From assembly GCA_030770545.1 (NCBI GenBank), contig JAUCMP010000026.1, positions 1,654,501-1,718,500 on the forward strand: 64,000 bases of DNA, written 5' to 3'. The first letter of the stretch is position 1. Each line of letters starts with the position of its first letter. The position numbers were made by a program, and so were the translations under genes. Shown in pieces: positions 36,374 through 48,840 of the stretch. The stretch is from Macropodus opercularis (Eukaryota > Chordata > Actinopteri > Anabantiformes > Osphronemidae). The notes under the pieces were generated by a model. It saw only the letters and a list, made by a program, of their open reading frames with translations, had not been told where the DNA came from and made no database searches.

Positions 36374-37493
36374 GGCTGCAGACTGCCAGAGGCCACTCCG
36401 GTCACCCGGTTCAGTCAAATTAGAGGACCCATTTGGGGCCGGTGAGGAGGTTTAGCTGCTCTTCTCCGGTGGTAAATCTTTTAAACGTACCCTCCACAAT
36501 CCTCCTTTTCACGCTTCCATTCCAGTGTTGCCACCACATCCAGGGCTTTCCCTTCACGCTTCTGTTTCCTGCTTGCTGCAGAATCGGGGCATCTTCTTGC
36601 TGACAGTCCACCTCACCCACAGGCGGGAGCACGAGTTTGAGAACGTCTGGGCCAGCTCGCGTATGTGGATTATCCATCATCCTGTCACTGCCTTTAATTC
36701 AACGCGGTGCAGACGCCTTTAAGGGGACTTGACCTGAATAAGTTGTTTGTATTTTGATGTAAAGGCCAGTCCATTTACTAATGATGCATTGAGGGAGTGT
36801 GATTGCTGCTACCTCGCTGCCCAGGGCTGCAGAGGGCAAGTGTGTTCTGGCAGGACGCCGAGCTCTCAGACAGCTGGGTTAAGCCAAACAGAAGCACAAC
36901 AGAGCAGCAACCTGGCACTTTGCAGACACGTGTATCTGTCAGGTTCAGCGTGAGGAGCACAGGCAAGTGAGAGAGGCCATCAGCGAAATTAAAGAGTAGA
37001 TACAAGTAGTGAGAATAGATTAGGATGTTTTAGGGTTTATGTGTAACGTGCCTTCCTATAAATCTGCAATGAGATTCTTTGTTCCTGATTCATGAATATT
37101 TCATCTGCGTTTGTGATCGTGTGTGCGAGCAGGAGTCCAAGGAAGACCGTGTAGTCACCGGTGAGATGAGGGACTCGGTACCGTTAACAAACCAGGTGAT
37201 GGCTCCTCTGCAGGAAAACTGCCCTGGTCCCTTCTATTCACGTCGCCGTGCGCTCTCTGACGCTCAGGAAACCGCGGTGACACTGAAACGTCACAGTCTG
37301 ATGTCTGACAGCCAGACTAGAGTTTGAGCTGTAAATAGTCACCTCGGAGTTTGCACATGCAAATGTCAAGAGCTTGGTAAATACAATCGTTTCGAGCCTC
37401 CTGCCTCCCGTCGTTCAAGTCCTTGTGTGCTGAATAGTCTTTTGCTGAATGGGACGTGTGAATTGGCAGCATGCCATAAAAATCTACGAAAAG
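36374..37493 (+). other. putative intron 1, no exon recognised
   Basis: I see nothing specific beyond the possible cryptic exon start mentioned for the preceding pyrimidine tract. An ATGCAAAT octamer word lies near 37358. Confidence 0.4.
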
Positions 37494-37556
37494 CAAATTC
37501 AACCAAATTCAACCAGCTGATAATGACAGATTCCATCTGTCATTATCAGCTGGTTG
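37494..37556 (+). repeat. perfect 21-bp hairpin with 5-base loop, preceded by a 10-base direct repeat
   Basis: Positions 37510-37530 (beginning CAACCAGCTGATAATGACAG) are exactly complementary in reverse to 37536-37556, separated by TTCCA. All 21 pairs match. Immediately before it, CAAATTCAAC occurs twice in tandem (37494-37513), the second copy overlapping the left arm. Such a perfect arm pair in otherwise diverged noncoding DNA implies recent origin, for example by template switching at a fork, or strong selection, or an assembly artefact. The stem is shorter than a typical microRNA precursor. Confidence 0.95.
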
Positions 37557-37679
37557 CGGCTATATGCATCATATCAGAACTTAGCCATGCAAGCGGTCAA
37601 CGGATTGGAGTATGAAGAAGAAAACAGAATCTGCTGTTGACGTCAGACCTTAGTGAAGTATCAACAGGTTGTGGATCCG

Positions 37680-38120
37680 CTGTGAAGTGAGTGATAAAAA
37701 ATCCATCACTTAAATGAAAATGTTCATTACCCCCTCAATTATCCTTATGAGACTTTCTGCTATTTATACTTGGAGAGTCATTCACTGCGACAAAGTCTAT
37801 GATTTAGTTTTGATTGTCACGCTAAAAATAAACACGTCATAACGTCCTTTGAAGGCAACACATGCCGTCAATGGAAGCTGACGCCTGCTTGGATGAATGG
37901 ATGGGCGGGATGGCTTGTAGCTTTAGGTCAGACCGGTGATCAGGCCGATGTTATTTTATATAGATAAAGAGCAATTAACAAATCAGCACATGTCCATGTT
38001 TATGCTGTTCCCTCTGATTTCCAGCTAATTTGGGATTTTCATGATACTGCTGAAAAAACCAAGGACAATTAAAAAGTGAGGGAATCTGACGCTGGAGGGG
38101 ATTAATGCCCTTTGAGCCTC
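37680..38120. promoter_or_regulatory. candidate conserved noncoding element
   Basis: AT-rich, motif-dense sequence including CCCCCTCAATTATCC, CAGCTAATTTGGGATTTTC, GGACAATTAAAAAGTGAG and GGGGATTAATGCCC. There is no coding frame. The last core (38098-38110) is a near-palindromic homeodomain dimer type word. Function is inferred from motif content. Confidence 0.35.
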
Positions 38121-41100
38121 ATTTTAAGAGAACGGCTACGTTTTCAAGGACAGAAATCATATCATGAGACGTGACTCGGGGAACAGCCGTGTCCCTGATG
38201 CTGCAGGAAACGAGGCCTTGGGCTGCGTAGAGATTTGTAATATTTTATCAGAAAAACAGTTTATCGTCAGTGAAACACCCGAGTGATCACGCGTCTCCTT
38301 GCCTGCTGGACTTGTGGTTTTATCTCTTGCTGAGATCCTGCAGTGAAAAGCTTGTGTTATGTGCAGTGCGACGGCCAGACGCGTCCGTGCCCACACACCT
38401 GCCCGGCCAGGACCATTCATCCATTGCTGCCTGTCGCTTCTCTGATCTGCTGCCGTTTCCACTTCACCATCGATACATCTCAGGTCCTCCTGTGTAATAT
38501 TAGGCTTTGTTTTTAATCCCCTCACGCACCTTCAGGCTAAGCATCGCTTGGCTCCACGGACCAGTTAGAGGAACTTTACTAGGTTGAGTCTGGATTAAAG
38601 CTTCTTCCATACATGTTCTTTAGATCACAGAGGGCATGTTTGGATTTAGGGTTAAAGGAAATACAGATACAGAATAAAATCAGGCTTTTTCTTAAAGGTG
38701 CTGCTTCAGTCTAGTCCTATAGATAAAATCTGTCTTCCATGTTTGATGTGTATTCCTGAAAATGTTTCAGTATATTCAGTGTCAGTGTTGAGGGCATGTG
38801 TGTGTGTGCAAATGTACAGTAGGTAGGCGTCTCTGTGTCGGCGTCTAATCCGAGGCTGTGAGAGAGCGACGGGGACACTGTACCCTGAGAGTTTCAGGGA
38901 GATAATTGGGACCTTTTCCCAGGTGATTACCATTCAGAGGGAGTTAGGATCAAAGCGAGGGGCCCCGGCAGCCGAGGAGAGAGGGCACGGCTGCCTTCCG
39001 TAATCTTTTCACATGAAAAGCTCTCCCTGCTTGACTTCCCGCAGGGCTCCGACCATCCCTTACCCGAGCGTTTCTTGCTTTCACAGACCGCTCTTACAGT
39101 CGCCACTGCGATTAGATGGTGGCGATTGGAAGAATCGCATTATATGGGAGCAAATTTAGGCTTGAATCACAAACAATTTATCAGGAAAGCAACGTGTTTT
39201 GGCCGCAGGAATAGATTCTTTCTAGAAATCCAATGATGACATGTATATGTGGCATCATAACCTCTTTAGGCCTGTCACTGACTTATCGTACAACCCGTTG
39301 AGTTAGATGGTCCTAGATGACCTACTCTGCAATATGATGGGAATTAGTGAAGGATGGACTAGTTTAAAGGAATGTGAAGCTTTCAGCAGAGGAATTTGCA
39401 GGAATGAGGATAATGTCCTGTCCAGGTCCAGTCCTGGTCCTCGAGTCCAGCTTCGTTTCCCACTGTTCCAGCCCCAACGAGTGCTGATCAGGACAGAAGT
39501 GGTCAAGCACCAGGACCTGATCTGATCAGATAATCAGTCTGGACATTGCTCTCTTAATCTGGTCACTCTACGGTGGCTTAACCAGAGCATTTAGCAGTGA
39601 GCCGTCACCAGCTGGTTACACGTACGATAAGAGATCAGCACCCAGAGGCCAACACTCATTTCCAGTCTCCACGTGTTCGTCACGTCCTCTTCATCACATC
39701 TGGTCACGTACAGAAAGCTCGCAGCGCTTTGAATATAAATACCTGTGGACCTTATCTCAAGGCTTGCCCCACTGACAGACCTCTGGCAGAACAAGGAAAC
39801 CAGGCTGCATTATTCACATCCCCAGGTGGAACCGAACCCCACGGGAGAGGCTTACCCAGCGGGGAACACACGCATAGTTGACCTGGCCTTCTGGTTGTGC
39901 TGTTGTTACATCTTTCAGCGCCTTTAGAACCCTGCATTGCTGTGGAGGCGCATGCTGAACAGCTCCCCACATCTTCGTGGATGGTTCCAGAAAGCTTAGA
40001 TTCGCCGCTCACACACTCCTACTGAGAAAAAGGAGCAAGTGCATCACTTACGTGGTAAAGACTCAACCTGAGAGTTTACTGTGGCAGTGGCAGTTTCCCT
40101 GACAGAGACTTATGCTCGTATTGTCATTGTTAACATGATGACAAGCAGCTGATGCGTATTAATATTCATCTTGTTGGGTCTGTGTGCAGAATGATGGGAG
40201 AGTTGGATTGCGTGTGATGGCTTTTAAATGCCACCGAAAAAAGACAAACAAAGCTGCTCATGCAAAACACTGCCAGATGCATCAATATTACATATGTGCT
40301 GACAAAGGCCGTGTTGTGTAAATTTCATCACAAGGATAAACATTAAATTGTGTTTGTGATGGTTGATGTTTGCAGGTTGCCAGAGGTATTGTGTTCCAGA
40401 CAGTAGGGCCACGCACGCAAGCTTCAAGTCAAATCAGATGAAAACGATTTGATTTGACCCAAAAGTGAAGTGACCCCAGCAGAGCGACTGTGTGGGCGTG
40501 TCCTCGTCCTGGAGAAAGCTCGGTCTGCGCGGCGGATGCTTTCACCGCGGGTGCACTTCCCGTGCTGAGAAGGTCGCTCAGTAAACCGTGTGGGTTTAGT
40601 GTGAATAAGCCATGGACACAACTGTGTGAGCAGAAACAGCAGGAAGAAGAATATGTAGAGCGCCTTAATAAGTGTTCTTCTGAGCAGCGAGGCCATCCAG
40701 CCCCGAGCCAGAATATCCTTCTGCTCCGAGGCCTGTGGGACGCGAGTGCAGCCGCTACAGGCCTGACGCGAAGGCAGAGCCAGAGCTCGAGTCAATAAAT
40801 CACTGAGCATGACTGATGTGCTTGAACATTGAACCTAAGTGTGTGAAAAGGTGGCACATTTTCTATAAAGTCGCAGTCAGAGGGTCCTGTCACGGCCGAC
40901 GGACTCGCGCTGCTCACTCTCCCACAGTCTGGGAACGTCCAGCTGCCTCAGGATTCAGGGTTGGTGAGCGGACAGTCAGCAGATTCCGGGTAATGATTCT
41001 TAGGGAGCTTATCGTCAGGTCAGGAGTCAGGCGGCATCCGAGGCTGCGTTCACACAAAGCTCCTTGGATCCTGGATGTATGTATTCATCAGTGCATATGT

Positions 41101-41460
41101 GCTGCACGCGTCCAGATGGCTTCGGTACCGCCGCTCTCTCCTCGGTGTTCGCACAGCGGCATTAGCACTTCAACAGAAGAATACGAAATGCTGACGATCA
41201 TATGGGGGAAAAGCATCTGAATTGCAAATTGCAGAGGAAGTATAAATAAAAAGTGACAGTGACACTGGGGGGAATGGCTCCACTGCTGAAACATTTGGAT
41301 TTGTAATTACATCCTCTTTGCAATTCAAATGTTTTTACGTTCGTGCTCAGTCTATGGCTTCCTACAACTATTCGAGTCTGGAGACACATTAATGTCTACA
41401 GTATCTACAGATCCCAGAAAGTTTCTTCCTAGACTGGACCCTTCCTCTCAATTCACTGCT
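38121..41460 (+). other. putative intron 1, no exon recognised
   Basis: No exon is recognised. A short TG repeat lies near 38797-38809. Several overlapping 60-130 codon frames around 40424-41220 have no domain and no consistent splice sites. Confidence 0.4.
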
Positions 41461-41461
41461 C

Positions 41462-41486
41462 AAGAAGAAGAAGAAGAGAAGAGAAG
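41462..41486 (+). repeat. short AAG trinucleotide repeat
   Basis: AAG repeats with AGAG interruptions over about 25 bases. It is a simple microsatellite with no other meaning visible. Confidence 0.9.
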
Positions 41487-44159
41487 TTAGAAACTTGAAA
41501 TTACCCGAAAGACTAAATAAATCTTTAAGTCTTGTATTTAGATGGGACATAAACATGTTCAAACTCACAAGGAAAGATTTTTTATGCTTTAAAATACAAT
41601 TTTACCTACTTTTAGACAGAAGCTGAGGATAATACATCAGGGCACATGCGATTTATCATAGTTTACAAGAAATGTCCTCCCCCCAAATCAAGATCTGATA
41701 AGTTGGACCTGACCTGCAGGATGCTTCATCACAGCCACTGGAGCCTGTTGATGTTTATGATGATACATGCCTGTGGGTATTTCTTATTCCTCATCATTAC
41801 AGTGACTTTACAAGCCATCACTTATGAGGTATTACCCGGTTTCGAAGCCGCCGGTAGTTATGTGCTGAGAAAAGCAAACTGAATCTTTGTCCCGGGGGCA
41901 GGACTAGTCGCAGACAACAGGCACAGCGTCATATGGGTTTAGAAGCAGTTACATGGGAATGTTTAATGAAAAGGCAGACGCACGGAGAAACTGACCCGAT
42001 CAGTGAATTTTATCCAAGCATGTGAGGCTTTTCTTTCCTGCCTACTGTTCCTGTAAAGTGAGATAAACATTGGTTGGACTAAGTTATCTGAAGCTACACT
42101 TTGGTCTTTTGCTGACATTGTGATGGGGATTTGTTCTGTGCTATGAGGCTGTATATCGGGTGCAGCGTTTCTCTTCGTACGCTCTCCTTTGTTCACTACT
42201 GTAAATGTCATTGTCATCATTTCCGTTTATGACAGGTCCTCTTTCCTGCGCCGGCCCTGCTGCTGGCTTGCCCTGTCTTCACCTCCCGCCCGTTGCAGAC
42301 CTCCCTCCGTCGGTGTCCAGGGACACTGGCTTGGACAGTAGCTACCTTTCAGTTCGTCTCGTGTTGTTGCTAAAACCGCCTCTGGACAAATCAGACTCGT
42401 GATTTCACATCCAATAAGGCTCCATCTAAACAGCAATCAACGTTTTGCCTTTGCTCATACATTTATGGATTCACACCCATCACAGTCGATTTAACGTTTT
42501 TAGATGGTTTTGAACATTTGGCCCAGGGCTATGTCAGCTCTGAGTGGACAAACAAGTCTCCAATCAACACCTGTCAGCGCCAAACATTCCTCACAGAAAA
42601 CAGCACTTCCCACCTCTGGAGTTTACTCTGGATCACTGACGCGCGAGAGGTGTGAGGACATCAGTGGCATCACAGACAAGTCTTTAGCAGAAGCAAACGA
42701 TCCCCAGGAGGTCGAAGGTTTCTGACCTCCGATTATTTTTATTATTTTAATTCCCAGTGATTGATCTCCCGTGTTCAGGAGATGACATTTCTAGATGCCG
42801 TGTTGCATAGTGGGTGTTGTTCAGGAAATCGGACTCATTGCTGCAGGCAGCTGTGATGCAGGTTGTTGATTAGTGTGATCCCCTGCTCCGCCTGTGTTTC
42901 TGATGTCGGTGAGAAAATCAAGGTAATGAATGATGAAGGTGTAGCCAGCCTAAAAACGTTCTTCACTTCCTTCGCTGCCTTTCTATCTCAGCCCATTTCC
43001 CCCGATCCATCACGTAAACTGTCTTTGTTATTGTGAGCGGATGGACCAAGATGTCTGAATATTTTATAGAAACCAGGTCGCGGGAGTCTCAGTGGAACAC
43101 GCACACGCCAACATGCGCAGCGTGCGAGTGTTTTTGGTGGGAATTCATCCAGCGCCTAATTTTAGTGCAGGACATTCATGTTATTGGAACCAACCTGTGG
43201 TGACTGTGCTGATACCAGCTGCCAACTCTGAGTCACAGCACAATTCCCTTGTTCTCATTGCAAGGTAGGATGTTTGTGGGCTGCTTTCACAAGGTTAATG
43301 ATTAGAAACCATCGCTGGGTGGATCAGATCGCTAGAAGTGGTAGTAATCCAGACGGTAACACACCAAGGATGCTCAGCACTACAAAGAACACAGCTTTAG
43401 ACAAATACATACAGTTTATAGGTGCATCAGGGGCTTGTTGCTACTGTGACGAAGACCCGTAAAAATGGAAACCAAAGACCTTAATTAGCTTGGAATGATT
43501 CTGTTGTGTGCATGTTTTGTGGGTCATTGTGAGGTGTAGGCGTTATTTCGACAGTCTTTGATGCCCCCATTGTCTGAATCCTCTTCTGCTTTTGAGATGT
43601 GGAGCTTGTGTGTCGTCTCTGTCTGCTCCACTTTTCTGCCACTTCTCAAAGACATCCAGGTCAAATGAACGGAAGCTCCAAACTGCCCCCAGGTGGGAGT
43701 GTTGGTTACTCTTGTGATGGTTGTGCCGTGTTTCTCTCCTAACGTTGAGGCTTCTGTATGAAATGAAACCAAACCCTTCATGTTATCACTGAAATGATCA
43801 TAAAGTTCTTTAGAGTTATGACAGTTGCTTCCAGAATAAACTTACAACTGACTGAATGTGACTAGATCTGTGACCAGTGATGTCTCTCCAACATCTCCAG
43901 TCTGCTCTCTTCAGAAGAAAGGACATTCCGTGATGTTACTCAAATTCCGTCCACCTGCTGTCGTTCAGAAGGGAATGTTATAGATGAGTGAACGGATGAG
44001 GCCCCGGGTTCCTGTATCAGCTGTGTGGCAGTTCAGTACGTCAGCTTTATAAAACAGAGCCTTTAGTTCTAATCAGCAAATCAGAGGTACTGTGGGCATC
44101 TTGTAGTATAAGGAATAGTCAGTAGAATCTTTCTGTCTGCAGCTGCTTCGGATAAAAAT
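41487..44159 (+). other. putative intron 1, no exon recognised
   Basis: No exon, RNA gene or repeat is recognised. Open frames are short and carry no domain. Confidence 0.4.
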
Positions 44160-44660
44160 GACTCATATTTTGCAATGAAGTAGGAGTTGGAATTAAACGT
44201 AATCACATTACATGCAATCCAACACGATATGCATAATTCATTACCAGCAGCCACGACTCAAAGCAGCGCGTTTGGTCTGCTCTTTATTACTCCTCTGACC
44301 CAGCTCCTCACATAATAAATCCCACTGATGTGTACAAGGAAGCATTGATTACATTTAGTCTTTCCATCTAATCTTGCCAAGTACATGAGGCGTTAATGTT
44401 TAAATCAAAATCAATACGCAACTTAATCATTCAAACTCATCTCTAATTTGTTTGTCACAATCGATTACCTTGGCCTGAGCGTGCCGTCTGCCTTTTTACC
44501 CGTCAATTAAGGTGTGATGTGAGCAGACTGGAGCTGCCAGGATGGGGGACTTTCACGATCAGTCCTCGTGACATTGCGCTCTATCAAATGTTATGACCTT
44601 GGGGATAATAAGTCAACTGATATGCAGGCAATGGCTGGAATGAAACAGGAATAATTTCTC
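44160..44660. promoter_or_regulatory. candidate conserved noncoding element, strongest of the set
   Basis: This 500-base block is unusually rich in homeodomain, POU and Hox/Pbx-like words: GGAATTAAACGTAATCACAT, GATATGCATAATTCATTACC, CATTGATTACATTTAG, CCATCTAATCTTGCC, CGCAACTTAATCATTC, CAATCGATTACC and CCGTCAATTAAGG. The sequence is smooth in composition, lacks simple repeats and has no coding frame. By style it is the best candidate enhancer in the window, but conservation has not been tested here. Confidence 0.45.
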
Positions 44661-47299
44661 ATCTTCACTGTGTATTTATGTTTACACTGGAGCGGCTGTT
44701 ATACCTAGAACCAGGTTTTGCTAAATCTGGGCCCACATTTAGTGCTAGTTGTTTCACAGTTTTGAGAAATAACAGTGTGGAAGTTTAGTCACAGCATCTG
44801 ACCTTGTTTCTGTACCAACCTCAGGGTTTTTGCCTAAAATGCGTAGCAGGTGAAGCTCTGGCATCGCCCCCCAGACAACCTCACCTGGAAAATGTTAATT
44901 GCTTTAGATTTCCATGTAAAGAGATTTGTTCAGATTTTCAGCTGGATGCCATTAAAGCAGCAAAAAAGGAAACGGTAATAACAAGATAACAGATAATGGA
45001 GCATGATTCACGTAGGCTCAATAACAACACCATTCCTCTTTAAATATAATGCTTCTATTGACAGAAATCCTCAAAGCTGGAATCAATGCTCCCGTGTCCA
45101 GATCTGGGGTCAGCATGGGGCTGTCGGCCAGTGTCTGGAACCTCAGGCAGCAGTCACACGGCGCCCGGAGGACACTGCCACAGCCTTTTCCAGTGCATCT
45201 AGCAGAAATCCTTGCTCACTTCAGACTCCTTTTTATTAGTCCCCTTGAAACAAATTAAATGGAAGGCTGTCTGCATCACTGTGCTGCTAGCGTCCAGGCT
45301 GCGTTTTAACAGTCTGGCTGTAGAGAGGTTTGTGTCGTGTCAGCGATTTGAAGGCTTTGAGGGATTTAAGTGGTCAGGAGCAGAAACAAGAAGCTATCAC
45401 TCTCTCATGATGTCCGGAGATTTCATCCTGTATATTATTACACTTACACATGTAGGACCAGGTGATCTGGGATTTGAATTGAATGATTACATCTTCTGCC
45501 ATTTGAAAAAAAGAAACTGCTGAGAGATGCACAGTTATCACCCTGCCGACGTAAGAACGAGCGAGTCACCCTGTAGGTGCCTACGGGTCTTCCAGCCTCA
45601 GAGCCACAGGAATAAGTTTGAAATGTCCCCATCATTTCAGTGAGCCAGAGCTTTGTGAGGAATGTTGGGCTCGATTTGAGTTTTATCTAAAGACTGAAAA
45701 CATTTAAGAGGTTTAGGAGTAATAAAGGTGTGAAACCAGTACAGGAGTCATTTCAGTAGCTGGGTTGTTACGTCCTGCTGAGACTCAGAGCGGATGAGCT
45801 AAATGCCAACCTATAGTCCCCAACTTAGATTAACCTGATGAAACATTCATGAATCTTAAGCTGCTTTGATAGATCTGTCTCCAGGTTTGATCTGCTTGAC
45901 AAAGGCAGGTCTACACTCATGTCCTGGTTCGGGTGCATTAAAGAATTTGAAAGCTGTGAACGAGGAACCAATCAATGGAAAAACAGAAAAGCCTGTAGGT
46001 CAGCATTAATGTGAAATGCTCATGATGTGTAGTTAATGGGCTGAAACATGCGGTTCAGCCTTTGTGGATGTATTGTATGGGGAGTGACTCTTTATGATGT
46101 GAAAACCAGACGGACGCTTCCTTTCACAAGGTGACGTCTTCTACGGCACGTTCCTGAATAGGTGACAAATCTTCTCAGGGGCTTTGATGCCGATTTGTAT
46201 CTGCTGGACCCTCTGCCGATAAAACATTTGGCCTCTCTGGCGTTTCCCTAAACACATCTGCATTCAGAGCGTGATGAAGAGATACGGCAAGAGAAGTCAG
46301 GAGCCGTCCGGCAGCAGGAACGGCAGCGGCCTTCATCTTTGAGACGAATCGATTGCTTGTACAAGTTGAGGGAAATGAGAGAGGGAGCCGACCACCCTGG
46401 GATCGGCTGGAATCACTCGCGACCAGAATCGCAACGAGCGAGCGTGCGTGCGTGACAGGCTGAAGGTGCAGCAGCTGTACGTGCATAGTGGTCATGCGTT
46501 ATTACAGTCTTGGCATTTGTTGGGGCGGTTTGTGTTTGGAGGACTTGTGCTCATGACTTTCCCCCTGTGTGCATGTTTTCTAGAAGCGAAAATGTCGCCG
46601 TACTTTGGTGATTTAAGCTGCGTCAGGATTTTAAATCTGCGCTCATAGCGCTTTGAAATTGAAGATGTCAGAATACTTTCACCCAAGCGCTCATTGGATG
46701 GTCATAAAAGTCTGGTTGCGTCCACATAAAGTTGACCGACTGCAGGAATCACTTCCTGGAAGTCAGATGAAACATGGCGTCTTGCCTGTGGATTTCAGGT
46801 TCACCGTGTTGCACATTGTTGAGTTAGGGAAACCAGCAGAGGAGATGTTAGCCTCCCTTCACTCTCGTTCAGCATCGTCTTGCAACTATGCATATTGTTC
46901 TCAAAGCTATAAGTTATAAATTACAGTGGATACACTTCTGGGCAGAAATCAGATCAGAATAAGGGCCTTAAGAATATAATCTCTGTATTTTTGAATGATT
47001 TGTTTGTGTTGTTCATGTTGATCAACCCTAATCTTCAGCGGAGAAGAGGAGCGTAATTGAATTCTCTGGGTATTAACTCGCTGCCTGTAACTGGTTTTGT
47101 TACTCCGTGAAGGTGCTTCTTATTTTCAGTGGCGGTAGGCGGGTGCTAGTTTAACGTACTGTAGTTCAAAGTGCCATTCAAACGGCTTATGCTCGCAGAG
47201 CTCAATTTAAGGAAGTATCTGAGCTGAAAGGACTTCCGTCTCTGACCAGGTTAGTCGAGGGGCAGTGGTGGGAGTAGAGGGGCTGCTGAGGTGGCTCCG
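44661..47299 (+). other. putative intron 1, no exon recognised
   Basis: No exon is recognised. A small GCGT repeat with adjacent GAGCGAGC lies at about 46436-46454. Frames at 45003-45523 have no domain. Confidence 0.4.
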
Positions 47300-47480
47300 T
47301 TGGAGAGAAAGGCCATAGATCTGTTTGTTTGGGGATTAGGCTGGGATTAGGCCTCTAATTCCCTTCCCTCGTGTGCATAATTGAAAAATGTCCCATCGAA
47401 GGGAGCTGAGAGGCCGCAGGGCCTGAGCCACTTGCAGTGCTTGTTTGGTTTTTAAGCAGCTGATGAGCTCTGCAGTAAAG
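47300..47480. promoter_or_regulatory. candidate element with tandem GGATTA (OTX/PITX-type) sites
   Basis: GGATTA occurs at 47333-47338 and again at 47344-47349, spaced 11 bases start to start, within GGGGATTAGGCTGGGATTAGG. This is followed by CCTCTAATTCCC and GTGCATAATTGAAAAATG. GGATTA is the core bound by K50 homeodomain factors such as OTX, PITX and GSC, and a one-helical-turn spacing would put both sites on one DNA face. The call is inference from known binding preferences. Confidence 0.4.
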
Positions 47481-48699
47481 AAGAGAGCAGAAACTTTTCA
47501 CAAAGAGTTGGAGGTTGGATCGCGGCTGACGTTTACAACTGAATGCTGTTCATGTGCACAGAGTCAATCTGTTCCTCCGTCTGTGAGTGAGGGATGAGGA
47601 CGGCAGCGACAAAGCGTCCGACAGCTGCATCCAACCAGCTTTTTGTTCCTCAGCCGTCGGGAGAGAGGAGCTGTCACCAGACGCTGGACTAACGTCTGTC
47701 TCCGCGGCTCCGTTGTGTTTTCATCCCCACCCGTCGCCAGCTGACCCACTTCCACAGAAAAAGCACAGGCACATGCTGAACGTGTTTCTTGGCGTTGGCT
47801 AATGTGGACGTCTGAGTCTCTCCAGGTGTTTTCTGCACCCGTTGCTCTTTGGATACATCTAGCGTTGAATGATGACACTGCAGGGCGGATGATGAAGCGG
47901 CCTGAGACGTGGTGCCATAAATCAGATCAGATAGGGCCGTGCGGCCGCATGAGACGCGATGCTTTATTTGTCAAATCCATATGTAAAGATCTGGAGGGAG
48001 ATAATGTGTTTGAAGTGCAGCCATAAATCCAGCCCGACTGTCCAGACGCTGGTGAGAAATGTTTATCCAGATATTCTTTCTTGTCGGTCCAAGTCAGATG
48101 CATCATTTCTGCCTTTTATCTTAACACTTGACAAGAAACGCCAAGGACTTTGATGAGGTCGATCGTGTCGAGGCTGGCTGCAGATTGAGCAGTCACTTTC
48201 CTCATGCATCTGAAAGCTCGCTGCAGTCTGACAACAGATAAGATTACACTTTGACTCCGACGCCCAATTGCTTGGCATCTCAGGGCCAAATAGACTCACT
48301 CATCTCTCGACTGAAACCTGAGGACACGCAATACACCACATTTGTCACAATCCCTCAGGTTCACTATTTTCTCTTTACTTCCTGCGAATATCGAGCTGTG
48401 TTTAATTTGTAAACCACCCAAGTTTAATTTAAAAGTTCTGAAAATCTTGAGTTTAATAATTAACGCTCCTGTTTTCTTGATGCCTTTGAGCAGCTGAGTC
48501 CCGGTGCTACCAGTACAGCCCTCGTACAGCCTCCTGTTATAATTTAGAGCTTCTAACTGCATGAATATAAAGTAGGTTGTTGAGTGGCTGCACGGAAAGC
48601 AACAGAATTTGGTAACGAAATAATATTTTGGTGTGTTTGGATGCCAGACAGTGGTGTCCTCACTGGGGCAGAGACGGTGAGCGTCCGTGGCATTTGATC
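47481..48699 (+). other. putative intron 1, no exon recognised
   Basis: No exon or repeat is recognised in this stretch; short overlapping frames only. Confidence 0.4.
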
Positions 48700-48840
48700 T
48701 CTTCTACAGTTAATTATGAGTTGGGCTATCAAAAGTTGAATTCGCATTCATCAGGCTTAATTAATTACATGCATTTGTCCATTGAACCTCAGACTTTTAA
48801 TTAAAATGCAGATTTGAAAAAGTGAGTTTGTCAGAATGGC
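48700..48840. promoter_or_regulatory. candidate conserved noncoding element
   Basis: The core GGCTTAATTAATTACATGCA (about 48754) has overlapping homeodomain sites on both strands, followed by TTTTAATTAAAATGCAG. GTTAATTATGAG lies just upstream near 48710. There is no coding frame. The enhancer call is from motif density. Confidence 0.35.

Noticed and set aside
37510..37556. hairpin considered as a microRNA precursor
   Set aside because: A perfect 21-bp stem with a 5-base loop is too short for a typical precursor and matches no known microRNA that I recall; kept only as a structural finding.
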